Source: Vicia villosa
Lineage: Eukaryota > Streptophyta > Magnoliopsida > Fabales > Fabaceae
NCBI RefSeq assembly: GCF_029867415.1
Contig: NW_026706241.1
Span: forward strand, 1 to 64,000
Direction: 5' to 3'
DNA: 64,000 bases
Shown here: positions 44,860 through 56,030 of the stretch, piece after piece
How positions within the stretch are numbered: the first letter of the stretch is position 1
Layout of the letters: each line of letters begins with the position of its first letter
Made by a program: the position numbers and the translations under genes
The notes under the pieces: model-generated
What the model was told of the DNA's origin: nothing
Seen by the model: the letters and a program-made list of their open reading frames with translations, nothing else
Databases searched by the model: none

Positions 44860-46080
44860 TGAAGGATAGAAAAACACTTAGAAAGGGGGGGTTTGAATAA
44901 GTGTAGCTTTAAAACTTGACTGATAAAAATAAATTGCACAATTATTTTTATCCTGGTTCGTTGTTAACTAAACTACTCCAGTCCACCCCCGCAGAGATGA
45001 TTTACCTCAACTGAGGATTTAATCCACTAATCGCACGAATTACAATGGTTTTCCACTTAGTCCGCAACTAAGTCTTCTAGAGTATCCTGATCACAACCTG
45101 ATCACTCCAGGAACAACTGCTTAGACACAAGCTAAGACTTTCTTAGAGTATCCTGACCACCACGTGATCACTCTAATTACAACTGCTTAGACACAAGCTA
45201 AGACTTCCTAGAGTATTCTGATCAACCCTTGATCACTCTAGTTACTTACAACTTAATGTAATCAAATAAGAGTTTTACAATGCTTCTAAAAAGCTATAAT
45301 CACAACAGTGATATTTCTCTTAAAGTTTAAGCTTAATCTCACTAAGATATTACAACAGCAATGTAGTGAGCTTTGATGAAGATGAAGATTCTGAGCTTTT
45401 AGTTTGAACAGCGTTTCAGCAAGTTAATATTCACAGAATTTGGTTCAGAGTCGTTATTCAGAATTGTTAACCTTGCTTCTCATCAGAACTTCATATTTAT
45501 AGGCGTTTGAGAAGATGACCGTTGAGTGCATTTAATGCTTTGCGTGTTCCGTACAGCTTTGCATTTAATGTTTCACGCTTTTGTCAACTACCTCGAGCCT
45601 TGTTCACGCTGTGTCTACTGACGTTGCCTTTAATAGCTTCTAACGTTCCTTTTGTCAGTCAGCGTAGCCTGCCACTTGTACTTTCTTCTGATCTGATGTT
45701 TGTGAATACAACGTTTGAATATCATCAGAGTCAAACAGCTTGGTGCAAAGCATCTTCTGATCTTCTGACCTTGAAGTGCTTCTGAGCGTGATACCATCAG
45801 AACTTCAGTGCTTCTGATCTCATGTTCTTCTGATGCTTCCATAGACCCATGTTCTGATTCTGCTTCGACCATCTTCTGATGTCTTGCCAGACCATGTTCT
45901 GATGTTGCATGCTGAACCTTCTGAGTCAAAGCTTCTGAGCGCTGAATTATGCATACTCTTTATATATTTCCTGAAAAGGAAATTGCATTGGATTAGAGTA
46001 CCATATTATCTTAAGCAAAATTCATATTATTGTTATCATCAAAACTAAGATAATTGATCAGAACAAATCTTGTTCTAACA
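44860..46080 (-). repeat. 3' LTR of the Sirevirus-like element
   Basis: 1221 bp. In element orientation it begins TGTTAGAACAAGATTTG and ends CTATCCTTCA. Rich in TTCTGA/TCAGAA words and in a repeated block with GACACAAGCTAAGACTT (45122-45210). Confidence 0.92.
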
Positions 46081-47311
46081 ATCTCCCCCTTTTTGATGAT
46101 GACAAAAACATATATAAATGATATGAATTTGCGATCAGAAAGAGCAGACGGCAAAAGACAAATTACACAGCTATAGCATATGCATATGAATATGTCTCCC
46201 CCTGAGATTAACAATCTCCCCCTGAGATAAATAATCTCCCCCTGAAATAAATACTCGAAGAACTTTAATAAAAGACTTCCCTGATTATTTCGGTAGAGAC
46301 GATCACATAAGCTTCTGTCTTCAGAGAATTCATAGCTTCTGACTTCTGCTTCCATTGGACAGCTTCAGAACTTGAATTTCTTTAGATCCTTAGACCACTC
46401 ACAGCTTCTGATTCCTGCTTCCATTTAGGACAGCTTCAGAACTTGAATTTCTTTGATCTTCAGAACATTCCCAGCTTCTGATTCCTGCTTCCATCTAGGA
46501 CAACTTCAGAACTTGAATTTCTTTGATCTTCAGAACATTCACAGCTTCTGATTTCTGCTTCCATCTAGGACAGCTTCAGAACTTGAGTTTTCTGGATCTT
46601 TAGAACATTCACAGCTTCTGATTTCTGCTTCCTTCGGATAGCTTCAGAGCTTTGAATTTCTACCAACATCACTTTATGCTAGATTTGTATCAGAACATTG
46701 TTGAATGTACCAGAGCATCATCAGAGCATCTCTACATCCTGAAATGTTACAGAACAAAAACTAAACGACAAAAGTCAGCATGAACGAGTCAGAACATAAA
46801 ATGTATATTAGAATACATGGTATGTATCAGAGCCATATAGGCTAAAATAATGTATCAGAGCAAATAGAATTTTGTCAAAGCAAATAGACAAATTTTGGAT
46901 CAAATTCTATTCTCAGTGCTTCTGATTCTGAAGCTTGACAGCACTCAGCTTGCTTCAGTTTCCATAAGCTTATTCTTTTTACAGAATAACGCTTCTTATG
47001 GTTTTGCTTCTTGTGTTTGCTTTGAAGATTTTCTTCACTTCTTTATACCTGCAAAACACTTAAACCAAATAGAACTTGCAGTTCTTGTTAGTAAAAGCAA
47101 CTTGATTAAATCAAATCATTTATCGCATATTTCTCCCCCTTTTTGTCATATCATCAAAAAGTAGAAAAGATTCAGAGACAAAGAAACACACGGAGGAAAA
47201 AGGATGATTTCATTGAAGTTCAAACAGCAGGTACAGAAGTACACGCAGAGAAGAAAGACAAGATGCACAAAAACAGATGCAACAAAAAGAAAGAAACAAC
47301 ACAGACTCAAT
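46081..47311 (-). other. 3' untranslated region with five polypurine tracts and a 70-bp repeat
   Basis: Minus-strand polypurine tracts: AAAAAGGGGGAGAT next to the LTR (46081-46095), three TCAGGGGGAGA copies (46195-46205, 46215-46225, 46235-46245) and AAAAAGGGGGAGAAA (47131-47145). The 70-bp repeat is listed separately. No ORF. Confidence 0.8.
46333..46660. repeat. 70-bp tandem repeat, about five copies
   Basis: Unit starts CAGCTTCTGATTCCTGCTTC. Copies begin near 46333 and at 46402, 46472, 46542 and 46612, exactly 70 bp apart for the last four. It carries CAGCTTCAGAACTTGAATTT. Confidence 0.9.
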
Positions 47312-50053
47312 CTAAGATGACCCTAGCTTTGACAGGATCTTGGCCAGCATCTCTTGAATTTCATTGTTGTGTCCATCTTGCCTCACCATGAAAGTTCTAA
47401 ACTCAGCATTGAGTGAGCTTTGCTCATCCTGTCTCTTCTGAATTTCTTCCAGAGTCCTTGCAAGACGAGAAGATTGATCAGAAGAAGTTTCACCACTTTC
47501 AACCACAGGAAGAGCAACTTGATCTGTAGCTTCCATGGATAGATCATTTGCAGGGATTTCCTCAACAGGATCTGATTCAGCAACATGATCTTCAACATCT
47601 GCTTCTTGCATAGAAGCATCTCCATATTCTGCAGCAGGAATTTCCGAGTCTCCATTCTCAAGTGCCTGAAGAATGGCAGCTAGATTCCTGGGAGCAGAAG
47701 GACCTTCAACTTCTGGTGGGTCAACAACTTCCGGAATGACCAAGCTTGGGTCTTTCTTAGAAGGGTTTTCCCTCAGATAGTTAAAGAGTGTCTTGAAGTC
47801 TCCAAGCAGAACAGGATGATCAGGAATAAAGATAACAATATCCCTGCATGGATTTTCTTCCATTGCAGCAGCCAGTCTTAATTGTTCCAGCTCATCCAAG
47901 AAGGGCTTCTCTTTCAACAGATGTCTTCCTTTGAGACTAGCAAACCAGAAGTCTTCATAATTCCTCAGAATTCCACGAGGCCGTGGGGCAGCAGCTACAC
48001 AGGCTTCCTGCAGTTCTAAAAACAGAGCATCTGATTCTCTACGAAAGATCTTCCAGAAGTTCCGCATAGCAACATCATTCAATCCAGAACTTTCAGCAAT
48101 TCTGAGAGTATCAAAGATACTTCTGAGATTCCTCTTTATCTTTTCAAAAACTACACCAATAGAGTATACAGGGCGGAATTTTATTTGGGTTTTTGAAAAG
48201 GCAGGGTTGGAAGTGAAGTACGGATGAGGTTCTCTATCCAACCTATAAGAAGATTCTGCTTCAGTATCAGAATCTAACACTACCGCTTCAGCTTCAGGAC
48301 GAGGCTTGGGAGTGTAGTTGCAATCACGAAGCAGCTGCTCATGTGATGCAGAGGTTGGAAGAGGAGAATCACAAAGGTTGTTTTGAGAGGTGGAGGGAGT
48401 ATGTTCAAAGGTGGCATTGGGAGAAGGTTGAGATGGAAAGAGAGTTTGAAGGGGTGGTATATCCAGAACAGGATTGATGGTAGGTGGAGAGGAAGGAATG
48501 GTTATAGGAGAAGATGGAGGTGTAAGAACATGTACAAAAACAGGTGATTCTGATGTGGCTTTTTCTGGTTCAGGTGTAGGGACAACCTCTATTGGTGCAA
48601 CTTCTGAACGAACAACAGGAGCAGAAACAGGTTCAGAAATGCATATACCTTTGGAACCTCTCAGAAAAGCTTTGGCCACATCCTCAGTCTTCTTTTGCTT
48701 CTTACTCTTCGGCTCTTCAATGATCTTTGCTTTTCCGCTAGAGATTTCTTTCCTTCTGACATATGCCAGAACTTCTGATTGATTCTCAGCCTCTTGAGAG
48801 ACATTTTCCTCATCAGATTCTTGAAGAATCATCTTCCTTTTTCTGGTTTTCTTCTTCTCAACAACTTCAACAATCTCAGCATTGTTATTTGACTTCTTCT
48901 TCTTTTTCTCAGCTTCCTTCTTTTTCTTCACAAAGTCATCAGAAACAGCCTTAACAACTTTTGCAATAACTTCTTCTGGGACCACTTCTTTCTCGGTGGT
49001 AGCAGCAGGATGATCAAACTTTCTTTTGGTCCTTTCTTCCTTCTTGCGATTCACTATAATTGGAGCACCTTTCTCTTGATCTTTAAGACTTTTGTTCTCT
49101 TTTTGAGACTTCAGATACCTAGTTCTGACTTTTGGTACCTCACTATTGAAGAAGGTTTTAAATTCAGCTAGAACTGGTTCTCTTCTGATTCTTATTCCAT
49201 CAAGAGGGTGAGGAGTTTTAATGATAGCCTTAATCACTTTAATCTTCTTTAAAGTGAAGGCATTCAGACAGGCCCCAGTTGTGACAGCAAGGTCTTTGAT
49301 AATACCTTCAGATTCCAGGTTCTCAACAATCTTGGAATGAACCAAGAGAGTTGAAATAATCCTTCCAAAAGGAATGGTTGTTCCACCTTTTTCTCTGAAG
49401 GCGTTTCTGGAATCCTTTACTGCCTTCCACATATGGTTGAAGATAATGTAGATAGCATCAACCTTTTTCTTAGTGGCAATGCAGTACAGAATGTATTTTT
49501 GCTCATTGTTGATGAAGTCAGAAGCATGTGTCCCTTTCCTGTGATAGAAGCACCCAAGGAGAATTTTGGTCCAGATTTTGTAGAGATCTCTCAAATCCTT
49601 GACATTCTTTGTTTCATTTATGTCTGGGTAGAGAGTAGATAAAACATCTTCCCAATTTTCCCTTTTATCAATTTCAAAAGCTCCTTCAGCGTTTCTCAAA
49701 TCAAACATCACCCTTAAGATGTTCTCGGTTACTACCACAAACTTTCCATGGACGAAGGACAATATGGATTTTGGAGCGACAACTGCATGTACCCAGAATT
49801 CCTTGACAAGATCTGGGTAGACTGGTCCACAGAACTCAGCAAACAAAGAAGTCCATCCTTGAAAAATTATATCTTCTTTGAGATGAAAATCATGTTCTTC
49901 AATGTTATCAAAATCAACCATAAGTTCACATAAAACATCTAATTTTTCCTTAGGAATGGAGCACGCAACAACTGGAGTGAGTTCCTGATTAACTTCATCT
50001 TGAATATGGAGAAGGGTAGATGAATCAACATTTTGAGATGAAGAAGCAGCCAT
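47312..50053 (-). CDS. Large ORF of the Sirevirus-like element, unknown function
   Basis: 913 codons from the ATG at 50053 (MAASSSQNVDSS); an in-frame ATG 10 codons upstream (50083) is also possible. The N-terminal ~300 residues are compact and resemble the uncharacterised 'putative plant transposon protein' family found in legume repeats (segments KEFWVHAVVAPKSILSFVHG and ILLGCFYHRKGTHASDFI). The middle is Lys/Glu-rich with nuclear-signal-like runs (KKKKEAEKKKKKS; KKKTRKRKM; KSKKQKK). Then comes a Pro/Ser/Thr-rich stretch (~500-580), a folded-looking part (~620-760), an acidic stretch, and a C-terminal coiled coil (LARTLEEIQKRQDEQSSL … IQEMLAKILSKLG). No signal peptide or membrane segment is evident, so it does not look like an envelope. 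It occupies the position of the Sirevirus env-like ORF. Open for over 2.7 kb, which suggests it is or was recently useful to the element. Confidence 0.75.
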   Translation of the reverse strand: MAASSSQNVDSSTLLHIQDEVNQELTPVVACSIPKEKLDVLCELMVDFDNIEEHDFHLKEDIIFQGWTSLFAEFCGPVYPDLVKEFWVHAVVAPKSILSFVHGKFVVVTENILRVMFDLRNAEGAFEIDKRENWEDVLSTLYPDINETKNVKDLRDLYKIWTKILLGCFYHRKGTHASDFINNEQKYILYCIATKKKVDAIYIIFNHMWKAVKDSRNAFREKGGTTIPFGRIISTLLVHSKIVENLESEGIIKDLAVTTGACLNAFTLKKIKVIKAIIKTPHPLDGIRIRREPVLAEFKTFFNSEVPKVRTRYLKSQKENKSLKDQEKGAPIIVNRKKEERTKRKFDHPAATTEKEVVPEEVIAKVVKAVSDDFVKKKKEAEKKKKKSNNNAEIVEVVEKKKTRKRKMILQESDEENVSQEAENQSEVLAYVRRKEISSGKAKIIEEPKSKKQKKTEDVAKAFLRGSKGICISEPVSAPVVRSEVAPIEVVPTPEPEKATSESPVFVHVLTPPSSPITIPSSPPTINPVLDIPPLQTLFPSQPSPNATFEHTPSTSQNNLCDSPLPTSASHEQLLRDCNYTPKPRPEAEAVVLDSDTEAESSYRLDREPHPYFTSNPAFSKTQIKFRPVYSIGVVFEKIKRNLRSIFDTLRIAESSGLNDVAMRNFWKIFRRESDALFLELQEACVAAAPRPRGILRNYEDFWFASLKGRHLLKEKPFLDELEQLRLAAAMEENPCRDIVIFIPDHPVLLGDFKTLFNYLRENPSKKDPSLVIPEVVDPPEVEGPSAPRNLAAILQALENGDSEIPAAEYGDASMQEADVEDHVAESDPVEEIPANDLSMEATDQVALPVVESGETSSDQSSRLARTLEEIQKRQDEQSSLNAEFRTFMVRQDGHNNEIQEMLAKILSKLGSS

Positions 50054-50083
50054 TGAAATAGAATGGACAGCTAGGAAAAACAA

Positions 50084-50845
50084 AATTCTGGATTTTCGGT
50101 TAGGGTTTTAGAAGCGACTAAGAACTTTTCAAATGAGAGAATGCAAGAAGAAAGAGAAACAAGGGAGCGAAAAAAATATATGATATGATTTGAAAAGAAT
50201 ATAAGGAGACGAATATAAAAATGAAAAAGAATATATAAACAGAATGAATAGTTTCAAAATCAAAAGAAATCATTTTCATTAAATGACGAGTGACGTGAGG
50301 AGAGAGATCGTGGTAAATGAAATGATTTAAAGCAGTTACCTAGGTCGGCGTCTTTTCAACTGCACGCTTTGTACTAACCGCACAGACACGTGTTCATCAT
50401 CAGATAATGGATGTCAGTTGTAGAATATGAATAGACTTTACGCCTTTTGATTCTGATCACTGCTTCTGATTGATCAAGTTTCTCTTCTGGAAACGCTCCT
50501 TCTGAAGTGTGCTAATGTAAGTCTGAATGATCTTCTGATCCATTACTTCTGATATACATAGCTTCTGGAGATTTGCTTCTTGGTTCTACAGCTTCTGATA
50601 AGATAAACTATATCTGCAAAATTCTTAAGCTGCTTTGATTCTTCAAAACCAAGTTTATCATCAAACCAGATATTGATTGATTCTTCTACAATCAATGTTT
50701 CAATATTGTATATTCTGTAGCATTTAGAGCATTCAGAATAATCAAGAACAAAACACCATTGCTTTAGAAACAAACAAAACAGATGGTTCCAAGACCAATA
50801 AACTTTCTTTTCTGATCTCCTACAGACATAGTTTCTTCAACAGAT
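50084..50845 (-). other. Non-coding gap where pol is missing
   Basis: 760 bp between the gag stop and the large ORF. No protease, integrase or RT motif in any frame. AT-rich, with the element's TTCTGA words. Confidence 0.7.
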
Positions 50846-52759
50846 TTAAGTACCAGAACTTGGAAGACAGTCCTTCTTCCCTTCAAGTGCTGAGACCATC
50901 TTGAGTCCAGGTGACATGACATGTTGAATGTTATCTTCTTTGTCACCAAGAGAATCTGCAAAAGAAATAGTCTTTTTCTTTGGTACCCACATCTTCTTGG
51001 GTCCTTTCTTGTTAGTTCTCTTCAAGTTCTGGTGGAACTTGGGTTTAGCAAAATATTTAACAGGAGGAACAGAATGATACTTCTTATTCTGAGTTTCATG
51101 ATATTTCCTAGGTTGTGTCACATGCTTTTTGGTGTGTGTAATGTGAAAGCTTTGTGCATGTGATGTGTGCCTAATATCATGGGAGTGGCCAAATTTAAAT
51201 TGGTTATACAGGGGCTTGTATGATATTTTCATATCATTCACAGATTCAAGCTTGTATGGGATTTCACCCTCATAACCAATGCCTACTCTATTATTTCCAG
51301 ACACAGCATATATCATAGAAGCAAGTTGACTTCTGCCTATGCTTCTAGATAAAAAATTTCTGAAGCTCAAGTCATATTCTTTCAGAATATGATTCATGCT
51401 AGGAATGGCTTTTTCTGTTTCAGGAGATCCACTGTTTTTGGATAAATTTAAAACTTTTTCCTTTAGTTCAGAATTTTCCAATTCCAGCTTCTTAGTTTCA
51501 AATTCAAATTGCTTCTTCAGCTTTTTGTATTTGATACTAAGATGAGCTTTGAGTTCCAGAAGTTCTGTTAGACTGGAAACTAACTCTTTTCTAGATAGTT
51601 CAGAAAATACCTCTTCAGAATCTGATTCTGATGTAGATTCTGATCCATCATCTTCTGTAGCCATCAGCGCAAAGTTGGCTTGCTCATCTTCAGAGTCAGA
51701 TTCATCTTCTGATTCAGAATCATCCCATGTTGCCATAAGACCTTTCTTCTTATGAAACTTCTTCTTGGGATTCTGCTTCTGAAGTTTTGGACATTCATTC
51801 TTATAGTGTCCAGGCTCATTGCATTCATAGCACATGACCTTCTTCTTGTCAGATCTTCTGTCATCAGAAGATTCTCCACGTTCAAATCTCTTTGAACTTC
51901 TGAAGCCTCTGAACTTCCTTTGCATGCTCTTCCAGAGTTGGTTTACCCTTCTGGAGATCATGGACAGTTCATCTTCTTCTTCAGATTCTGATTCTTCAGG
52001 ATCTTCTTCTCTAGCCTGAAAAGCGTTAGTGCATTTTTTGATATTTGATTTTAATGCAATAGACTTACCTTTCTTCTGAGGCTCGTTTGCGTCCAGCTCA
52101 ATTTCATGGCTTCTCAAGGCACTGATAAGCTCTTCCAAAGAGACTTCATTCAGATTCTTGGCAATCTTGAATGCAGTCACCATTGGACCCCATCTTCTGG
52201 GCAAACTTCTAATGATCTTCTTTACATGATCAGCCTTGGGGTAGCCTTTGTCGAGAACTCTTAATCCAGCAGTCAAAGTTTGAAATCTTGAAAACATCTT
52301 TTCAATGTCTTCATCATCCTCCATCTTGAAGGCTTCATACTTCTGGATTAGTGCAAGAGCTTTGGTCTCCTTGACTTGAGCATTTCCTTCATGAGTCATC
52401 TTCAAGGACTCATATATGTCGTGGGCCGTTTCCCTGTTAGATATCTTCTCATACTCAGCATGAGAGATAGCATTCAGCAAAACAGTCCTGCATTTGTGAT
52501 GATTCTTGAAATCTTTCTTTTGATCATCACTCATTTCGCTTCTCGTGAGCCTTACACCAGTAGCTTTAACAGGATGTTTGTAACCATCCAACAGAAGATC
52601 CCATAGATCACCATCTAGACCAAGAAAGTAACTTTCCAGTTTATCTTTCCAGTATTCAAAGTTTTCACCATCAAATACTGGTGGTCTAGTATAACCATTG
52701 TATTTCTCAGCAGAGCCAGATGTAGATGGAGTTGGATTTGCTTGAGATTCACCAGCCAT
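50846..52759 (-). CDS. Sirevirus-like gag
   Basis: Intact 637-residue protein starting MAGESQANPTPSTSG, about 85 nt from the LTR. Order: copia gag domain with the YWKDKLESYF start (~35) and UBN2-like capsid helices to ~230 (YEKISNRETAHDIYESL; SLPRRWGPMVTAFKI); acidic stretch; zinc knuckle CYECNEPGHYKNEC (~312); Ser/Asp/Glu-rich segment; a coiled coil (~410-450, LKAHLSIKYKKLKKQFEFE); and a basic His/Lys-rich C-terminus ending at a stop where protease would begin in an autonomous relative. Long gags of this plan are typical of Sireviruses. Confidence 0.88.
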   Translation of the reverse strand: MAGESQANPTPSTSGSAEKYNGYTRPPVFDGENFEYWKDKLESYFLGLDGDLWDLLLDGYKHPVKATGVRLTRSEMSDDQKKDFKNHHKCRTVLLNAISHAEYEKISNRETAHDIYESLKMTHEGNAQVKETKALALIQKYEAFKMEDDEDIEKMFSRFQTLTAGLRVLDKGYPKADHVKKIIRSLPRRWGPMVTAFKIAKNLNEVSLEELISALRSHEIELDANEPQKKGKSIALKSNIKKCTNAFQAREEDPEESESEEEDELSMISRRVNQLWKSMQRKFRGFRSSKRFERGESSDDRRSDKKKVMCYECNEPGHYKNECPKLQKQNPKKKFHKKKGLMATWDDSESEDESDSEDEQANFALMATEDDGSESTSESDSEEVFSELSRKELVSSLTELLELKAHLSIKYKKLKKQFEFETKKLELENSELKEKVLNLSKNSGSPETEKAIPSMNHILKEYDLSFRNFLSRSIGRSQLASMIYAVSGNNRVGIGYEGEIPYKLESVNDMKISYKPLYNQFKFGHSHDIRHTSHAQSFHITHTKKHVTQPRKYHETQNKKYHSVPPVKYFAKPKFHQNLKRTNKKGPKKMWVPKKKTISFADSLGDKEDNIQHVMSPGLKMVSALEGKKDCLPSSGT

Positions 52760-52825
52760 CTTTAACTGAAGCGTTTTTCTCTTCCTGAATCTTTTCTAAA
52801 CACGGTTAAGTGCTTGCACCTTAGA

Positions 52826-52845
52826 ACCGGCGCTCTGATGCCAAT
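52826..52845 (-). other. Primer binding site (initiator-Met type)
   Basis: Minus strand TTGGCATCAGAGCGCCGG directly inside the LTR end, one change from the usual TTGGTATCAGAGC. Confidence 0.85.
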
Positions 52846-54067
52846 TGAAGGATAGAAAAACACTTAGAAAGGGGGGGTTTGAATAAGTGTAGCTTTAAAA
52901 ACTTGACTGATAAAAATAAATTGCACAATTATTTTTATCCTGGTTCGTTGTTAACTAAACTACTCCAGTCCACCCCCGCAGAGATGATTTACCTCAACTG
53001 AGGATTTAATCCACTAATCGCACGGATTACAATGGTTTTCCACTTAGTCCGCAACTAAGTCTTCTAGAGTATCCTGATCACAACCTGATCACTCCAGGAA
53101 CAACTGCTTAGACACAAGCTAAGACTTTCTTAGAGTATCCTGACCACCACGTGATCACTCTAATTACAACTGCTTAGACACAAGCTAAGACTTCCTAGAG
53201 TATTCTGATCAACACTTGATCACTCTAGTTACTTACAACTTAATGTAATCAAATAAGAGTTTTACAATGCTTCTAAAAAGCTATAATCACAATAGTGATA
53301 TTTCTCTTAAAGTTTAAGCTAAATCTCACTAAGATATTACAACAGCAATGTAGTGAGCTTTGATGAAGATGAAGATTCTGAGCTTTTAGTTTGAACAGCG
53401 TTTCAGCAAGTTAATATTCACAGAATTTGGTTCAGAGTCGTTATTCAGAATTGTTAACCTTGCTTCTCATCAGAACTTCATATTTATAGGCGTTTGAGAA
53501 GATGACCGTTGAGTGCATTTAATGCTTTGCGTGTTCCGTACAGCTTTGCATTTAATGTTTCACGCTTTTGTCAACTACCTCGAGCCTTGTTCACGCTGTG
53601 TCTACTGACGTTGCCTTTAATAGCTTCTAACGTTCCTTTTGTCAGTCAGCGTAGCCTGCCACTTGTACTTTCTTCTGATCTGATGTTTGTGAATACAACG
53701 TTTGAATATCATCAGAGTCAAACAGCTTGGTGCAAAGCATCTTCTGATCTTCTGACCTTGAAGTGCTTCTGAGCGTGATACCATCAGAATTTCAGTGCTT
53801 CTGATCTCATGTTCTTCTGATGCTTCCATAGACCCATGTTCTGATTCTGCTTCGACCATCTTCTGATGTCTTGCCAGACCATGTTCTGATGTTGCATGCT
53901 GAACCTTCTGAGTCAAAGCTTCTGAGCGCTGAATTATGCATACTCTTTATATATTTCCTGAAAAGGAAATTGCATTGGATTAGAGTACCATATTATCTTA
54001 AGCAAAATTCATATTATTGTTATCATCAAAACTAAGATAATTGATCAGAACAAATCTTGTTTTAACA
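52846..54067 (-). repeat. 5' LTR of the Sirevirus-like element
   Basis: 1222 bp, partner of 44860-46080. The ORFs at 53509-53772 and 53617-53916 also occur in the other LTR and are incidental. Confidence 0.92.
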
Positions 54068-55700
54068 TATTTTAGTAATTATATTGTTTGGCATTTTTAA
54101 TAATTCTTTATTTATTTAGTTATTATGTGATATAATCATTATTTAAGTATTTAATTATGAGTGTGTGTTTGTGTTATTTGGCTTAATTGAGTAATTAGAG
54201 AGATATAACTAAATGGGCCTAAGTGATAGAAACATAATGGATGGATTGGTGGGTTAAGCCCAATTGACATAAGTGAGATAGTAAGAGAAGGTTAGGGTTT
54301 TAGAGGTTACTATTTTCATTTGGGGGAAAAGATAGGAAGAAGAGAAAAGAGGCAAAAGGGAAGAGAACAATGGTGGAAGAGAAAAGCTAGAAGAAACCTC
54401 ATTTTCGCAGCAAGTTTCAGTATTGAGTCGCCTTAGCAAAATGGGTGAATCTCTCAATCCAACCGTTGAATCGTCGCGTGGTTTTGACACAACTTTCCTG
54501 ACTCATAGAGGTAAGTTATGACCGGAGCGATTTTGATTTTGAGGGTTTTAAGTTTGTCTGATAAGCTGATTTGCGAACTGGTTTTTAGGTGTGTCTCTAA
54601 ATTATGTTTGAAGGATTTATTTTGGAGAAAAGCTTAGAGCTATGGTGAAAGAGTCCATATTTGGCAAGGTAAGGGTGGGGTTCTTTCATGTTAAAGGATT
54701 GTATGATAGTATGTTATGGTGGGTTTGATTCTATACTTTGATATCCATGTTCTTCTATGTTGCAATTTTGGGTATTTGATGATTTGTTGGAATGTGATGA
54801 TATAAATGTGATAAGTTGTGTGCAATTGATAATCTATGTGTATTAGAATGTGGTGTTTGTTGTGGGTAAACCATTGATAGTGAAATAATGAGTTTTGGTT
54901 GTACAATTGGAAAATAATGGAATAGAAATATAATAGTTGAATTGAAATTAATATAGTTTGATTATGAATTAGATAATTAAATTATTAGTTGAATTAATTC
55001 CAATAAGCCTATGTGATTGGAATATACTTGGACTTGGACCAATTATTTGGTTTATCGGTAAATTACGGTATTTTGAGAAATTGACCGTAATTGTGTTTTG
55101 GTTGAATATTCAAGTTGAGAATAATATATTGTTATGCCAATGATGTTGTTTTGATAATTAACATTATTTCTACTTGATTTAGTTGATGATTAAAAGTTGA
55201 TTTGATTTACTTGACATATTGGCATATTGAGATTATTTTGAGAATTGACCAAAAATTGTGATTTCGGTTTGGATGTCTTTGTTGCGAGTAATGTTGTGAT
55301 TGCCAATATGATTATTATTGTGCATTGTTATGTGATTAACCTTATGGTATGAATCCTAGCTAATTGTCGTTAGTTTAGTAGATTATGATGATAATTGTGA
55401 TGACTGTGTCAATATGTGAAATTGAGTAATTGTGCCGATGTGCCGAAACATGATGATAATTGTAATGATCTTGATGATATACGAATTGTATATTTGTGAC
55501 GATTTTGTGAATACGTGATGTTGTATATATTTGTGAGGATGATTTTGTGACTAAGTGAAGATGAAATATTATAGTGACGTGAATTACCTCGAATAAATGG
55601 TAATGTGATTGTGATATAGGCTTATGCCTCGTGACGATATGTGATTTTGATGAGTATGTTGTATTGTCTTGTTTGTCGAGTTACATTCCATATGCATACT

Positions 55701-55760
55701 CTGTGACGGCCTGAAAACTATGGCAAACATGACGGCCTGAAAACTATGGCAAACATGACG
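55701..55760. repeat. 26-bp tandem duplication
   Basis: GACGGCCTGAAAACTATGGC plus AAACAT occurs twice in a row, followed by a third partial GACGG. Confidence 0.85.
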
Positions 55761-55974
55761 GGCCAAATGGCAATTGGTGACGGGAGCTGAAGCTCCGATT
55801 GGTACCACATGCATATGCATAGTTTGAGTCGCATTCGAGTTTGTATACCGAGTTGCATTCGATTCATTGTTATGATGTGTGGATGCATAGTTTGTGAAGT
55901 TGAATTCATTTGATATTGATTATTGATGTGTTGTAGATATGATGTATGCGAATGAAACATATATGATGAGACTG

Positions 55975-55977
<3 letters not shown>

Positions 55978-56029
<52 letters not shown>

Positions 56030-56030
56030 T
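55978..56030. repeat. (AT)n/(ATGT)n microsatellite
   Basis: About 40 bp AT followed by GTAT units. Confidence 0.92.

Larger units (their letters stand above)
44860..54067 (-). mobile_element. Sirevirus-like copia element with gag and an extra ORF but no pol
   Basis: 9208 bp with LTRs 44860-46080 and 52846-54067 and target-site duplication TATTT (44855-44859 and 54068-54072). By eye about six substitutions and one 1-bp indel separate the LTRs (~0.5%). Right to left: 5' LTR, initiator-Met-type primer site, gag (50846-52759), gap, large ORF (47312-50053), several polypurine tracts, 3' LTR. Protease, integrase, RT and RNase H are missing: only 760 bp of non-coding DNA separates the two ORFs. Both ORFs are intact. 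Sireviruses place an extra (env-like) ORF after pol, so this is a derivative in which pol was lost and the outer genes kept. Confidence 0.9.

Noticed and set aside
45522..45929. ORFs on both strands repeated at 53509-53916
   Set aside because: They lie wholly in the LTR of the Sirevirus-like element; no domain or start context.
54254..54490. 78-codon minus ORF
   Set aside because: Antisense within a gypsy-type LTR; no domain.
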